From: Pseudomonas frederiksbergensis
GTDB taxonomy: Bacteria > Pseudomonadota > Gammaproteobacteria > Pseudomonadales > Pseudomonadaceae
Assembly (NCBI RefSeq): GCF_035751725.1
Contig: NZ_CP142104.1
Coordinates: 2,728,001-2,792,000 of the forward strand
Direction of reading: 5' to 3'
DNA length: 64,000 bases
Shown here: one piece after another, positions 43,607 through 52,825 of the stretch
How the letters are laid out: each line of letters starts with the position of its first letter
How positions within the stretch are numbered: position 1 is the stretch's first letter
Notes under the pieces: model-generated
Databases searched by the model: none
Seen by the model: only the letters and a program-made list of their open reading frames with translations
What the model was told of the DNA's origin: nothing
Made by a program: the position numbers and the translations under genes

Positions 43607-45463
43607 TTATTTCTGCGCCGTCGCCTTATCCCAACTCGGGATCTTGAACACCCAGAACGACCCGCCCTGGGCCACCGGCTTGGTCAGTTCGGCCATGTCG
43701 CCGCCCCACAACGGCACGGCGCCGCCATAGCCGACGGTCACGCCGATGTACTGCTCGCCGTCCTGCTCCCACGTAACCGGCGGGGAGACGATGCCGCTGC
43801 CGGTCTGGAACTTCCACAGCTCCTTGCCGGTTTTCGCATCGAAGGCCTTGAAGAAGCCGTCACCGGTGCCGGTGAACACCAGGTTGCCCTTGGTTGCCAG
43901 CACGCCGGCCCACAATGGCAGTGGTTCCTTGTGCTCCCACACCACTTTGCCGGTGGTGGGGTTCATCGCCCGCAAACTGCCGACGTGATCGTCATACATA
44001 CGCTTGATGCGGAAGCCCATGCCCAGGTAGGCCGAGCCTTTCTTGTAACTGACTTCCTCGGTCCAGTATTCCTCTTTCCACTGGTTGCCCGGTACGTAGA
44101 AAAGCCCGGTGTCCTGGCTGTAGGCCATGGGGTTCCAGTTCTTGCCACCGAGGAACGGCGGCGAGACTTCCACCGGTTTGCCCTTGGTTTCACCGGGCAG
44201 AGGCTTGGCCGGACGCTGGCCCGGGTTTTCCACCGGGCGGCCGGTCTTCAAGTCGATGTGGCTGGCCCAGGTGATGTTATCGACGAAGGGAAAGGCGTTC
44301 TGCAGCTTGCCGTTGTTGCGGTCCACCACGTAGAAGAAGCCGTTGCGGTCGGCGTGGGCGGTAGCCTTGACGACTTTGCCGTCCTTGTCCTTGTAGTCGA
44401 ACAGCACCAGTTCGTTGTTGCCGGAGAAGTCCCAGGCATCGTTGGGCGTGTGCTGGTAGAACCATTTCACTTCACCCGTGCTTGGATCGACGCCCACCTG
44501 GCCCGAGGTATAGAGGCTGTCGTAGTCATGGGGATTGCCGTCCTTGGCCGTGCGCGCCCAGGTGTTCCAGGGGCCTGGGTTACCCGCGCCGACGATGATG
44601 GTGTTGGTCTCCGGGTCGAAGCTGGCGCTCTGCCAAGGCGCGCCGCCGCCGTGGCTCCAGGCCTCGACCTTGCCGGTCTCGGTGGTCTTGTCGTCAGGCC
44701 ATGAGGGCGCCTTGACGTCGCCGGTCGGCGTGCTGTCCTTGCCATTTAGACGGCCCATGTGGCCTTCGACGAACGGGCGCATCCAGACTTCCTCGCCGGT
44801 GTCCGGGTCACGGGCGAACAACTGCCCGACGACACCGAACTCGTCGCCGGAACTGCCGTGGATCAGCAGGACTTTGCCGCTGGTCTTGTCCTTGATCAGC
44901 ACCGGGGCCCCGGTCATGGTGTAGCCGCCGGCGTGGTCACCGAACTTCTTGTTCCACACCACTTTGCCGGTGTTCTTGTCCAGGGCGACAACCCGGGCGT
45001 CGAGCGTGCCGAAATAGATCTTGTCGCCGTAGATGGCCGCGCCGCGATTGACCACGTCGCAGCACGGGCGAATGTTGTCCGGCAGCCGGTGGTTGTAGGT
45101 CCACAAGCGCTTGCCGGTCTTGGCGTCGAGGGCGAATACCCGCGAATACGAGCCGGTGACGTAGACCACGCCGTCGCTGACGATGGCCTGGGACTCCTGG
45201 CCGCGCTGTTTTTCGTCGCCGAATGAATAGGACCAGGCCGGGGTCAGCTTGAACACGTTTTTGTCGTTGACCTGGGCCAGCGGGCTCCAGCGCTGGGCGT
45301 TCGTGCCCATGCCGTATTGCAGCACGTCCTTGGTGGTCAGGTGGTCGTTGGCAATGTCTTCCCAGCTAACGGCAGCGTTGGCCTGCGGGCCCAGGGACAG
45401 GCTGCCGGCCAGCAGCAAGGCAACGGTCAGGGAGGAGAGGGCAGGGAGCGTTTTTATTGTCAT
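43607..45463 (-). CDS. pedE: PQQ-dependent, calcium-type alcohol dehydrogenase PedE/ExaA
   Basis: 618 residues from the ATG at 45463; the frame is open further upstream without support. Signal peptide about 1-34. Eight-bladed propeller with W-motifs, adjacent Cys pair DNIRPCCDVVNRG (redox disulfide near PQQ), and the catalytic Asp at about 345 in AWDFSGNNE. The residue two after it is Ser, not Asp, so the enzyme should use Ca2+. It oxidises ethanol and other alcohols in the periplasm and passes electrons to PedF. Divergent from pedF with 251 bp of shared control region. Confidence 0.95.
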   Translation of the reverse strand: MTIKTLPALSSLTVALLLAGSLSLGPQANAAVSWEDIANDHLTTKDVLQYGMGTNAQRWSPLAQVNDKNVFKLTPAWSYSFGDEKQRGQESQAIVSDGVVYVTGSYSRVFALDAKTGKRLWTYNHRLPDNIRPCCDVVNRGAAIYGDKIYFGTLDARVVALDKNTGKVVWNKKFGDHAGGYTMTGAPVLIKDKTSGKVLLIHGSSGDEFGVVGQLFARDPDTGEEVWMRPFVEGHMGRLNGKDSTPTGDVKAPSWPDDKTTETGKVEAWSHGGGAPWQSASFDPETNTIIVGAGNPGPWNTWARTAKDGNPHDYDSLYTSGQVGVDPSTGEVKWFYQHTPNDAWDFSGNNELVLFDYKDKDGKVVKATAHADRNGFFYVVDRNNGKLQNAFPFVDNITWASHIDLKTGRPVENPGQRPAKPLPGETKGKPVEVSPPFLGGKNWNPMAYSQDTGLFYVPGNQWKEEYWTEEVSYKKGSAYLGMGFRIKRMYDDHVGSLRAMNPTTGKVVWEHKEPLPLWAGVLATKGNLVFTGTGDGFFKAFDAKTGKELWKFQTGSGIVSPPVTWEQDGEQYIGVTVGYGGAVPLWGGDMAELTKPVAQGGSFWVFKIPSWDKATAQK

Positions 45464-45598
45464 GGTGGGATTTCCCAGTGAGGTTTTGGCCTGACTAGGG
45501 TCGGTCTCATCACCCACGACCGATACGGAAAAAGTCCCGCCCTTGCCGGGAAGACTTCCCAAACCGCCTGTCTTTGCGACTTGCGTCGGATGGCCTGC

Positions 45599-45637
45599 TA
45601 CCAAGGAACTAGACCCCGGCCACCAAAGCAGCATTCG
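45599..45637 (+). promoter_or_regulatory. Two-part ped/exa motif between pedE and pedF
   Basis: Box 1 TACCAAGGAA at 45599, continuing CTAG, and box 2 AAAGCAGCATTCG with GCAT at 45631, 32 nt apart; 84 nt to the pedF start. Its position 136 bp from pedE could also serve the divergent gene. Confidence 0.55.
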
Positions 45638-45714
45638 GCTGGTGGCAAGCGGTTCCTAAGATGACGGCACGGCCTCTGCGAAGAGGTCTTGCGTGCAATT
45701 TCGAGGGCATAACA

Positions 45715-46176
45715 ATGACAACAAAACGCAACGCCATCATCGCTACCGCATTGCTGATGGGGCTGACCGGCGCAGGCTCCGCGTGGGCCCATGGCAACGT
45801 GGTGCCCCAGGCAGTGGAAACCAAGGGACTGACCCCGATCAAGGACACCAACCTGCCATTGGATGCCGATGGCTGGGCCGCACAGAACCCCTATCGCAAT
45901 TCTCCTGAGCGGGACAAAGCCGTGGAAATCGGCGCCTCGGCCTATAACCAGAACTGCGCGGCCTGCCATGGCCTGGAAGCCAAGTCCGGCGGGATCGCCC
46001 CGGACCTGCGCATGCTCGACGCCGCCGAAGCCGGTGACGAATGGTTCGTTGAACGCGTGCGCCACGGCGCGGTGCGCGACGGCCGCGTGTATATGCCGAA
46101 AATGGCCGATTACCTGAGCCAGGAAGCGCTTTGGGCGGTGCGGACCTATCTGGACAGCGTACACGTCGAGGAGTGA
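45715..46176 (+). CDS. pedF: Periplasmic cytochrome c550 (PedF/ExaB)
   Basis: 153 residues from the ATG at 45715. Signal peptide about 1-25 (AWA). A single haem site CAACH at about residue 80 in YNQNCAACHGLEAKSGG; the distal Met is probably in VYMPKMADYL. It accepts electrons from the quinoprotein dehydrogenases and feeds the oxidase chain. First gene of a four-gene run to 48777 with gaps of 5, 9 and 16 bp. Confidence 0.92.
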   Translation: MTTKRNAIIATALLMGLTGAGSAWAHGNVVPQAVETKGLTPIKDTNLPLDADGWAAQNPYRNSPERDKAVEIGASAYNQNCAACHGLEAKSGGIAPDLRMLDAAEAGDEWFVERVRHGAVRDGRVYMPKMADYLSQEALWAVRTYLDSVHVEE

Positions 46177-46181
46177 TTGCC

Positions 46182-47057
46182 ATGCGCCTGTTCGCGTGGG
46201 TGATGTGTAGCCTGCTGCTTTGTGGCCAGGCGGCGCAGGCGCAGGTCCGCAGTTACGACCAGATGATCGCCGACGGCGAATTGAAGGTGGCGGTCTACAA
46301 GGATTTCGCCCCGTACAGTTTCGAAGACCAGGGCGAGCCCCGGGGCGTCGATGTGGAATTGGCGCAGGCGCTGGCCAAGGCCATGGGCGTGCGGCTGAAA
46401 TTGATGTGGGCACCACCCGGTGAAAAGCTCGACGATGACCTGCGCGACTACATCTGGCGCAGCAGTCCGCTGCACGACCGGCAACTGGCCGACCTGATGA
46501 TGCGCGTTCCGTACGACCACGACTATGTGCAACGGCGCAACGACATCGGTGAGCTGGAAAATGCCCAGGTCGTGATGTTCGGGCCGTATCAGCAGGAGTG
46601 CTGGCAGGTGGCGTATGACCGCCGCCGACTGGATTCGGTGGGCAGTGTCGCGGTGTTCCAGCAACACCCGATCGGCGTCGAAGTCGACAGCGTGCCGTCG
46701 TTCTACCTGACCTCGGTGTTCAACGGCATGCTCAGTGCCAAGACTCGCCACTACCCGTCCGTCGCCAAGGCCTTCGGGGCGATGCAGGCTGGGGCAGTCG
46801 ACGCTGTCATGGCGATGCGCGGGGAGGTCGATTGGCAGGTCCATGAAGCGGCGGATCCGCAATGGGCCCTCGCTGAGAACGCCTACCCGAACATGGGCAA
46901 GCAACGCTGGGACATCGGCATGGCGGTGCATGAGAGCAACCGTCAGTTGGCCTATGCCGTGGAAGAAGCGCTGGAGGGCTTGATACGCGATGGCAGCCTC
47001 AAGGCGCTGTATGCCCGCTATGGCCTGCGCTACGAAGTACCCGAAATGTACCAATAG
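46182..47057 (+). CDS. pedG: Periplasmic solute-binding protein associated with quinoprotein dehydrogenases (PedG)
   Basis: 291 residues from the ATG at 46182. Signal peptide about 1-20. SBP family 3 fold (LKVAVYKDFAPYSFEDQGEPRGVDVELAQALAKAMGVRL; QAGAVDAVMAMRGEVDW; YGLRYEVPE). Known as the 'PQQ dehydrogenase-associated' or MoxJ-like type, thought to help assemble or activate the dehydrogenase rather than transport. Role inferred from context. Confidence 0.88.
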   Translation: MRLFAWVMCSLLLCGQAAQAQVRSYDQMIADGELKVAVYKDFAPYSFEDQGEPRGVDVELAQALAKAMGVRLKLMWAPPGEKLDDDLRDYIWRSSPLHDRQLADLMMRVPYDHDYVQRRNDIGELENAQVVMFGPYQQECWQVAYDRRRLDSVGSVAVFQQHPIGVEVDSVPSFYLTSVFNGMLSAKTRHYPSVAKAFGAMQAGAVDAVMAMRGEVDWQVHEAADPQWALAENAYPNMGKQRWDIGMAVHESNRQLAYAVEEALEGLIRDGSLKALYARYGLRYEVPEMYQ

Positions 47058-47066
47058 GAGCGCGGG

Positions 47067-47822
47067 ATGAACTGGCGAGCGTTTGGCCTGCTGTTGGGGT
47101 GCCTGCCGTTGATGGCGAGTGCCGTCGAGCCGGGAAAGGACCCGGTGCCGTCGGTAATGTGGGCCTTTTACCACAAACAGTTGCTGGCGGACGCGCCGTT
47201 CGTGTTCGACGAGCGGGTGCGTCTGTTGGCGCCACCCTTCGCCGAAGACGCGCGCCAGGTGCCGCTGGAAATCGATGCCCGGGCGTTCGCCGGCGATGTC
47301 GTGCGGATACTGGCCTGGGCCGAACTCAACCCGCTGCCCAGGATTGTCGATTTCCAGCCTTCGGAGCGGGTGCTGCCGTGGTTGTCGATCCGTATTCGTA
47401 TCGAACAGGCCACGCCGTTGCGCGCCGCCGTGCAGACTCGCGACGGCCTGTGGCACGTTGGCTCGACCGTGATCGACGCGGCAGGTGGCGGTTGCACCGC
47501 GCCCAGCGTGGTGCGTACCCAAGCGGGTTGGGAGGAGCACCTGGGCGAGGTGTTGGGCGGGCGTTACCCGCGTGGGGATTCGAATCGCCTGCGCTTGCAG
47601 ATCGCCCATCCCATGGACAACGGCCTGGTGAGCGGCATCCCTGAATTCTTCATCAACCAGGCGCAACTGTTCGACGCCGACGGCAAGCTGCTGGCGCGCC
47701 TGGAGCTATTTCCGGCGGTGAGCGAAAACCCCAACCTGGGCTTCGACATCCGAGGCTCGGGCCAGACCCGCCTGGTGCTGCGTGACAACAGCGGCAACCA
47801 GTTCGACGCGGCCATACCCTGA
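47067..47822 (+). CDS. Quinoprotein dehydrogenase-associated SoxYZ-like carrier protein
   Basis: 251 residues. Signal peptide about 1-20. The N-terminal SoxY-like half ends in AAGGGCTAPS (about residues 139-148), matching the SoxY swinging-arm Cys (GGCGG). The C-terminal half is SoxZ-like (IAHPMDNGL, FFINQAQLFDADGKLLARLELFPAVSENPNLGFDI). No sox sulfur genes are nearby, so a carrier arm seems borrowed for alcohol oxidation. It would carry a bound intermediate on Cys; the cargo is unknown. Confidence 0.88.
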   Translation: MNWRAFGLLLGCLPLMASAVEPGKDPVPSVMWAFYHKQLLADAPFVFDERVRLLAPPFAEDARQVPLEIDARAFAGDVVRILAWAELNPLPRIVDFQPSERVLPWLSIRIRIEQATPLRAAVQTRDGLWHVGSTVIDAAGGGCTAPSVVRTQAGWEEHLGEVLGGRYPRGDSNRLRLQIAHPMDNGLVSGIPEFFINQAQLFDADGKLLARLELFPAVSENPNLGFDIRGSGQTRLVLRDNSGNQFDAAIP

Positions 47823-47838
47823 CCACAAGGAGCGCGCC

Positions 47839-48777
47839 ATGCGCTGGTTGCTGCTGATCTGTCTTGGGCTGTGCCTGCCGGCGTGGTCCGCCACCGATTA
47901 CTCCCTCAAGCCGCGGCAGATCGCCGAGGGCACCTGGTTGCTGGAAGGCAGCACGGAAAATTTCGCCAAGGCCAACGGTGGCAATATCGTCAACACGGCG
48001 TTCATCGTTACCGACGCCGGTGTGGTAGTCATCGACACCGGGCCGTCGAAGCGTTATGGCGAAGCGCTGCGCCAGGCCATCGCGGCGACCACCGACAAAC
48101 CGGTGATCCAGGTGCTGCTGACCCATCATCATCCCGATCACGTATTGGGCAACCAGGCCTTCAGCGACGTGCCCATTGGGGCGTTGCCCGGCACCGTCGA
48201 CCTGCTGCGACAGCAGGGCGATGCGCTGGCGGAAAACATGTACCGGTTGGTAGGCGATTGGATGCGCGGCACCGAGGTGGTGCTGCCGACCCAGGCGCTG
48301 AACCCCGGGACGCTGAAGGTGGGCGACCATTCGATGCGCCTGCTGGCGTTGGCCGGCCATACCGGGGCGGACCTGGCGATCCTGGACGAAACCACCGGCG
48401 TGCTGTTTGCCGGCGACCTGGTATTTTATGAGCGCGCCCTGACGACCCCGAACAGCCCCGGCCTTGAGGTCTGGCTCAAGGACTTGGACACCCTCCAGGC
48501 GCTGCCCTGGAAGCAAATCGTCCCCGGCCACGGCCCGGTGGCGACCGACGCCCGGCCGTTTTCGCAAATGCACGACTACCTTGGCTGGCTCGACCAACTG
48601 ATGCGCGACGGCGCCGCCCGCGGCGACGACATGGCCGAGATGATCCGCAGCCCCATCCCCGAGCGCTTCGCCGGGATCAGCTTGAGCCGGTATGAGTTGA
48701 TTCGCAGTGTCAGTCATCTCTATCCGCGTTATGAGCGGGCGGGGATGAAGCGGGTGGACACCCACGATCCTGACTGA
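47839..48777 (+). CDS. Quinoprotein relay zinc metallohydrolase (MBL fold)
   Basis: 312 residues from the ATG at 47839. Signal peptide about 1-18. Metallo-beta-lactamase motifs THHHPDH (about residues 94-100), AGHTGAD, FAGDLVF and VPGHGPV complete the two-metal site. SoxH-related; it pairs genetically with the SoxYZ-like carrier and may hydrolyse whatever is loaded on its Cys. Substrate unknown. End of the pedF operon. Confidence 0.88.
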   Translation: MRWLLLICLGLCLPAWSATDYSLKPRQIAEGTWLLEGSTENFAKANGGNIVNTAFIVTDAGVVVIDTGPSKRYGEALRQAIAATTDKPVIQVLLTHHHPDHVLGNQAFSDVPIGALPGTVDLLRQQGDALAENMYRLVGDWMRGTEVVLPTQALNPGTLKVGDHSMRLLALAGHTGADLAILDETTGVLFAGDLVFYERALTTPNSPGLEVWLKDLDTLQALPWKQIVPGHGPVATDARPFSQMHDYLGWLDQLMRDGAARGDDMAEMIRSPIPERFAGISLSRYELIRSVSHLYPRYERAGMKRVDTHDPD

Positions 48778-48820
48778 ACACATCTGCCTCGCCACGGGGG
48801 GATTCGCTTACTTCCACATG

Positions 48821-48858
48821 TACCAAGGAACTAGAAAACTCAACACAGCGGGCAATTG
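48821..48858 (+). promoter_or_regulatory. Two-part ped/exa motif upstream of pedH (box 2 weak)
   Basis: Box 1 TACCAAGGAACTAGA at 48821 is identical over 15 bases to the pedE/pedF copy. Box 2 is poor (GCAATTG at 48852, 31 nt on); 89 nt from there to the start codon. Confidence 0.45.
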
Positions 48859-48940
48859 TTGGCGGCGGCCCCTGGCCCAAGAATCTGTGGCAGACCGGGA
48901 AAATTTCCCGGGTATAACAATAACCGCAGAGGTAGCCGCC

Positions 48941-50716
48941 ATGATTCATCCCGCACGTCGCCAGCCCTTCGCCGTGAACCTGCTGCTCAGTGCCATGCTG
49001 CTGTCCGGTTCGGCCTTGGCCGCCGTGACCGATCAGGAAATTCTCCAGGACCCGAAGAACCCGCAACAGATCGTCACCAACGGCTTGGGTGTCCAGGGCC
49101 AGCGCTACAGCCCGCTCGATGCCCTCAATGTCGATAACGTCAAGGACCTGCGACCGGTCTGGGCGTTTTCCTTCGGCGGTGAGAAGCAGCGCGGCCAGCA
49201 GGCCCAGCCGATGATCAAGGACGGGGTGATGTACCTCACAGGTTCCTATTCGCGAGTGTTCGCGGTGGACGCACGCACCGGCAAGAAACTCTGGCAGTAC
49301 GATGCACGACTACCCGATGACATCCGTCCTTGCTGCGACGTGATCAACCGGGGCGTGGCCTTGTATGGCGACCTGGTGTTCTTCGGCACCCTCGACGCCA
49401 AGCTGGTGGCGTTGAACAAGGACACCGGCAAAGTGGTGTGGAGCAAGAAAGTCGCCGACCACAAGGAAGGCTACTCCATCAGTGCCGCGCCCATGGTCGT
49501 GAATGGCAAGCTCATTACCGGGGTGGCCGGGGGGGAGTTCGGCGTGGTCGGCCAGATCAGCGCGTTCGATCCAAAAAATGGCGCGTTGCTGTGGACCCGG
49601 CCGACCGTGGAAGGCCACATGGGCTACGTCTACAAGGACGGCAAGGCGGTGGAGAACGGCATTTCCGGCGGCGAAGCCGGCAAGACCTGGCCGGGTGACC
49701 TCTGGAAAACCGGCGGCGCGGCGCCTTGGCTGGGCGGCTACTACGACCCGGAAACCAACCTGCTGCTGTTCGGCACCGGCAACCCGGCCCCGTGGAACTC
49801 CCACCTGCGTCCTGGCGACAACCTCTATTCGTCCTCGCGCCTGGCCCTGAACCCGGACGACGGCACGATCAAGTGGCACTTCCAGAGCACACCCCACGAC
49901 GGCTGGGACTATGACGGTGTCAACGAGCTGATCTCGTTCAACTACAAGGAAGGCGGCAAGGACATCAAGGCCGCAGCGACCGCCGACCGTAACGGCTTCT
50001 TCTACGTGCTCGACCGTACCAACGGCAAGTTCATCCGCGGCTTCCCATTCGTCGACAAGATCACTTGGGCCAGCGGCCTGGACAAGGACGGGCGGCCAAT
50101 CTACGTCGACTCCAGCCGTCCGGGTGCGCCGGGCAGCGAAGCCAAGGGCAGCTCGGTATTCGTCGCCCCGGCATTCCTCGGTGCGAAAAACTGGATGCCG
50201 ATGGCCTACAACCAGGACACCGGCCTGTTCTACGTGCCGTCCAACGAATGGGGCATGGACATCTGGAACGAAGGCATCGCCTACAAGAAGGGCGCGGCAT
50301 TCCTCGGGGCCGGGTTCACCATCAAGCCGCTGAACGAGGACTACATCGGCGTGCTGCGGGCCATCGACCCCAAGACCGGCAAGGAGGTCTGGCGCCACAA
50401 GAACTTCGCGCCGCTGTGGGGCGGGGTCCTGACCACCAAGGGCAACCTGGTATTCACCGGTACACCTGAAGGGTTCCTGCAGGCATTCAACGCCAAGACC
50501 GGGGAAAAGGTCTGGGAATTCCAGACAGGCTCCGGCGTGCTCGGCTCGCCGATCACCTGGGAAATGGACGGCGAGCAGTACGTCTCGGTGGTTTCCGGCT
50601 GGGGCGGCGCGGTGCCGCTGTGGGGCGGCGAGGTGGCCAAGCGCGTGAAGGACTTCAACCAGGGCGGCATGCTGTGGACCTTCAAGTTGCCGAAAGAGCT
50701 GGTGGCCAAGCGCTAA
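48941..50716 (+). CDS. pedH: PQQ-dependent, lanthanide-type alcohol dehydrogenase PedH
   Basis: 591 residues from the ATG at 48941. Signal peptide about 1-28. Same propeller architecture as PedE, with [23 protein letters not shown] and the Trp-docking repeats. At the catalytic Asp the sequence is GWDYDGVNE: the second Asp, two residues on, is the extra ligand of lanthanide-dependent (XoxF-like) enzymes. Periplasmic alcohol and aldehyde oxidation when rare earths are present; electrons probably pass to PedF. Preceded by a motif shared with the pedE/pedF promoter and followed by a REPIN. Confidence 0.95.
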   Translation: MIHPARRQPFAVNLLLSAMLLSGSALAAVTDQEILQDPKNPQQIVTNGLGVQGQRYSPLDALNVDNVKDLRPVWAFSFGGEKQRGQQAQPMIKDGVMYLTGSYSRVFAVDARTGKKLWQYDARLPDDIRPCCDVINRGVALYGDLVFFGTLDAKLVALNKDTGKVVWSKKVADHKEGYSISAAPMVVNGKLITGVAGGEFGVVGQISAFDPKNGALLWTRPTVEGHMGYVYKDGKAVENGISGGEAGKTWPGDLWKTGGAAPWLGGYYDPETNLLLFGTGNPAPWNSHLRPGDNLYSSSRLALNPDDGTIKWHFQSTPHDGWDYDGVNELISFNYKEGGKDIKAAATADRNGFFYVLDRTNGKFIRGFPFVDKITWASGLDKDGRPIYVDSSRPGAPGSEAKGSSVFVAPAFLGAKNWMPMAYNQDTGLFYVPSNEWGMDIWNEGIAYKKGAAFLGAGFTIKPLNEDYIGVLRAIDPKTGKEVWRHKNFAPLWGGVLTTKGNLVFTGTPEGFLQAFNAKTGEKVWEFQTGSGVLGSPITWEMDGEQYVSVVSGWGGAVPLWGGEVAKRVKDFNQGGMLWTFKLPKELVAKR

Positions 50717-50731
50717 AAGCTTGTCGAAAAC

Positions 50732-50825
50732 CGTGGCGAGGGAGCTTGCTCCCGCTCGGCTGCGAAGCAGTCGCCAAAAGCGGGGAGTGCTGCGCACTCC
50801 AGCGGGAGCAAGCTCCCTCGCCACA
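50732..50825. repeat. REPIN
   Basis: CGTGGCGAGGGAGCTTGCTC... at 50732-50756 is inverted at 50801-50825, with an inner hairpin GGAGTGC-TGC-GCACTCC. It separates pedH from pedI. Confidence 0.85.
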
Positions 50826-50871
50826 AGGGCCTGCGCTGGCCTTGAACTTGCTCCTGTCGCTTGAAATCTAC

Positions 50872-50910
50872 GACCAAATAACGAGAGAGCCCCTGCCAAT
50901 GACGCATTCG
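50872..50910 (+). promoter_or_regulatory. Two-part ped/exa motif upstream of pedI
   Basis: Box 1 GACCAAATAA at 50872 and box 2 TGACGCATTCG with GCAT at 50904, 32 nt apart; 81 nt to the start codon. Confidence 0.45.
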
Positions 50911-50984
50911 TCCACCGCACGGGGCTCTCTACCATCGGCCTATCGCCTGTCCCGCGACAGGCATCGACCAGGCAGAGGCCCATC

Positions 50985-52505
50985 ATGATCTACGCACAAC
51001 CCGGAACCCCAGGCGCCGTCGTTTCCTTTAAACCGCGCTATGGCAATTTCATTGGCGGCGAGTTCGTCGCGCCGGTCAACGGCGAGTACTTCACCAACAC
51101 GTCGCCGGTCAATGGCGAAGTCATCGGCGAATTCCCGCGCTCCAGCGCCGCCGACATCGACAAGGCCCTGGACGCGGCCCATGCCGCCGCCGATGCGTGG
51201 GGCAAGACTTCGGTGCAGGACCGTTCCCTGGTGTTGCTGAAAATCGCCGACCGCATCGAGCAGAACCTGGAAATCCTCGCGGTCAGCGAGACCTGGGACA
51301 ACGGCAAGGCCGTGCGTGAAACCCTGAACGCCGACGTACCGCTGTCAGCCGACCATTTCCGTTACTTTGCCGGCTGCATTCGCGCGCAAGAGGGCGGGGC
51401 TGCCGAGATCAACGAGTTGACAACGGCCTATCATTTCCATGAGCCGCTGGGCGTGGTCGGGCAGATCATCCCCTGGAACTTCCCGCTGCTGATGGCCGCC
51501 TGGAAACTCGCCCCGGCCCTGGCCGCCGGCAACTGCATCGTGCTCAAGCCGGCGGAACAGACGCCGCTGTCGATCACGGTATTCATCGAGCTGATCGCCG
51601 ACCTGCTGCCAGCCGGCGTGTTGAACATCGTCCACGGCTTTGGCCGCGAGGCCGGTGAAGCGCTGGCCACCAGCAAGCGCATCGCCAAGATCGCCTTCAC
51701 CGGCTCGACCCCGGTGGGCTCGCACATCATGAAATGCGCCGCCGAGAACATCATCCCGTCCACCGTGGAACTGGGCGGCAAGTCGCCGAACATCTTCTTC
51801 GAAGACATCATGCAGGCCGAGCCGGCATTCATCGAGAAGGCCGCCGAGGGCCTGGTGCTCGCGTTTTTCAACCAGGGCGAAGTCTGCACCTGCCCATCCC
51901 GTGCCCTGGTCCAGGAATCGATCTACGCGCCGTTCATGGCCGAAGTCATGAAGAAGATCGCCAAGATCAAGCGCGGCAACCCACTGGACACCGAGACCAT
52001 GGTTGGCGCCCAGGCGTCCCAGCAGCAGTACGACAAGATTCTTTCGTACCTGGACATCGCCCGGGAAGAGGGCGCCGAGTTGCTCACCGGTGGCGCGGCG
52101 GAGCGCCTTGAAGGGGATCTGTCGAGCGGCTATTACATCCAGCCAACCCTGCTCAAGGGCCACAACAAGATGCGCGTGTTCCAGGAAGAAATCTTTGGCC
52201 CGGTGGTGGGCGTGACCACCTTCAAGGACGAAGCCGAAGCCCTGGCGATCGCCAACGACACCGAGTTCGGCCTCGGTGCCGGCCTCTGGACCCGGGACAT
52301 CAACCGCGCCTACCGCATGGGCCGGGCGATCAAGGCCGGTCGCGTGTGGACCAACTGCTACCACCTGTACCCGGCCCACGCTGCGTTCGGTGGGTACAAG
52401 AAGTCCGGCGTCGGTCGCGAGACCCACAAGATGATGCTCGACCATTACCAGCAGACCAAGAATTTGCTGGTGAGCTATGACGTGAATCCGTTGGGGTTCT
52501 TCTGA
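50985..52505 (+). CDS. pedI: NAD-dependent aldehyde dehydrogenase PedI/ExaC
   Basis: 506 residues. Catalytic Glu in VELGGKSPN and Cys in [11 protein letters not shown], with the cofactor loop FTGSTPVG; all intact. It oxidises acetaldehyde and other aldehydes, made by PedE/PedH, to acids in the cytoplasm. Its own ped/exa motif and a REPIN upstream indicate a separate promoter. The 268-bp gap before it holds only those elements. Confidence 0.93.
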   Translation: MIYAQPGTPGAVVSFKPRYGNFIGGEFVAPVNGEYFTNTSPVNGEVIGEFPRSSAADIDKALDAAHAAADAWGKTSVQDRSLVLLKIADRIEQNLEILAVSETWDNGKAVRETLNADVPLSADHFRYFAGCIRAQEGGAAEINELTTAYHFHEPLGVVGQIIPWNFPLLMAAWKLAPALAAGNCIVLKPAEQTPLSITVFIELIADLLPAGVLNIVHGFGREAGEALATSKRIAKIAFTGSTPVGSHIMKCAAENIIPSTVELGGKSPNIFFEDIMQAEPAFIEKAAEGLVLAFFNQGEVCTCPSRALVQESIYAPFMAEVMKKIAKIKRGNPLDTETMVGAQASQQQYDKILSYLDIAREEGAELLTGGAAERLEGDLSSGYYIQPTLLKGHNKMRVFQEEIFGPVVGVTTFKDEAEALAIANDTEFGLGAGLWTRDINRAYRMGRAIKAGRVWTNCYHLYPAHAAFGGYKKSGVGRETHKMMLDHYQQTKNLLVSYDVNPLGFF

Positions 52506-52536
52506 CCCCTGGGCATTCACCGAGTGGCTCCTGTAG

Positions 52537-52576
52537 TACCAACGCACCCTAGCCATCGCTTCGAAAGTAGCATTCG
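52537..52576 (+). promoter_or_regulatory. Two-part ped/exa motif upstream of pqqA
   Basis: Box 1 TACCAACGCA at 52537 and box 2 GAAAGTAGCATTCG with GCAT at 52570, 33 nt apart; 73 nt to the pqqA start. Confidence 0.55.
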
Positions 52577-52642
52577 GGCCCTGATCGCCCCGTGTATTAA
52601 TGAACCTGCCGGAATCGCCCGGTACAAGAAGAGGAAAGACCC

Positions 52643-52714
52643 ATGTGGACTAAACCCGCGTACACCGACCTGCGTATCGGCTTTGAAGTGACGATGTACT
52701 TCGCCAACCGATGA
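52643..52714 (+). CDS. pqqA: PQQ precursor peptide PqqA (solitary copy)
   Basis: 23 codons: [20 protein letters not shown] and ANR. It contains the EVTMY core whose Glu and Tyr are cross-linked to make PQQ. A strong GAGGA ribosome site lies at 52631-52635. No pqqB-E genes follow, so this is an extra precursor gene in the alcohol regulon; the main pqq operon must be elsewhere. Too short for most gene finders. A GC hairpin after the stop may terminate or stabilise its mRNA. Confidence 0.93.
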
Positions 52715-52720
52715 GTGCCG

Positions 52721-52747
52721 GCCCGGCCTGATGCATTCGGGCCGGGC
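52721..52747 (+). terminator. Hairpin after pqqA
   Basis: GCCCGGCC / GGCCGGGC, 8-bp stem with an 11-base loop that itself contains GCATTCG; no T-run. Partial termination would raise pqqA over ercA mRNA. Confidence 0.55.
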
Positions 52748-52825
52748 TACCCATTGGTCGGATTGCATTCACGGCGGGATGCTTTAGGCTCAACGTATCC
52801 CACGACAATAACAACAGGCTTACCG

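Noticed and set aside
49310..50986. 558-codon minus-strand frame
   Set aside because: Antisense of pedH and the following REPIN; no motif.
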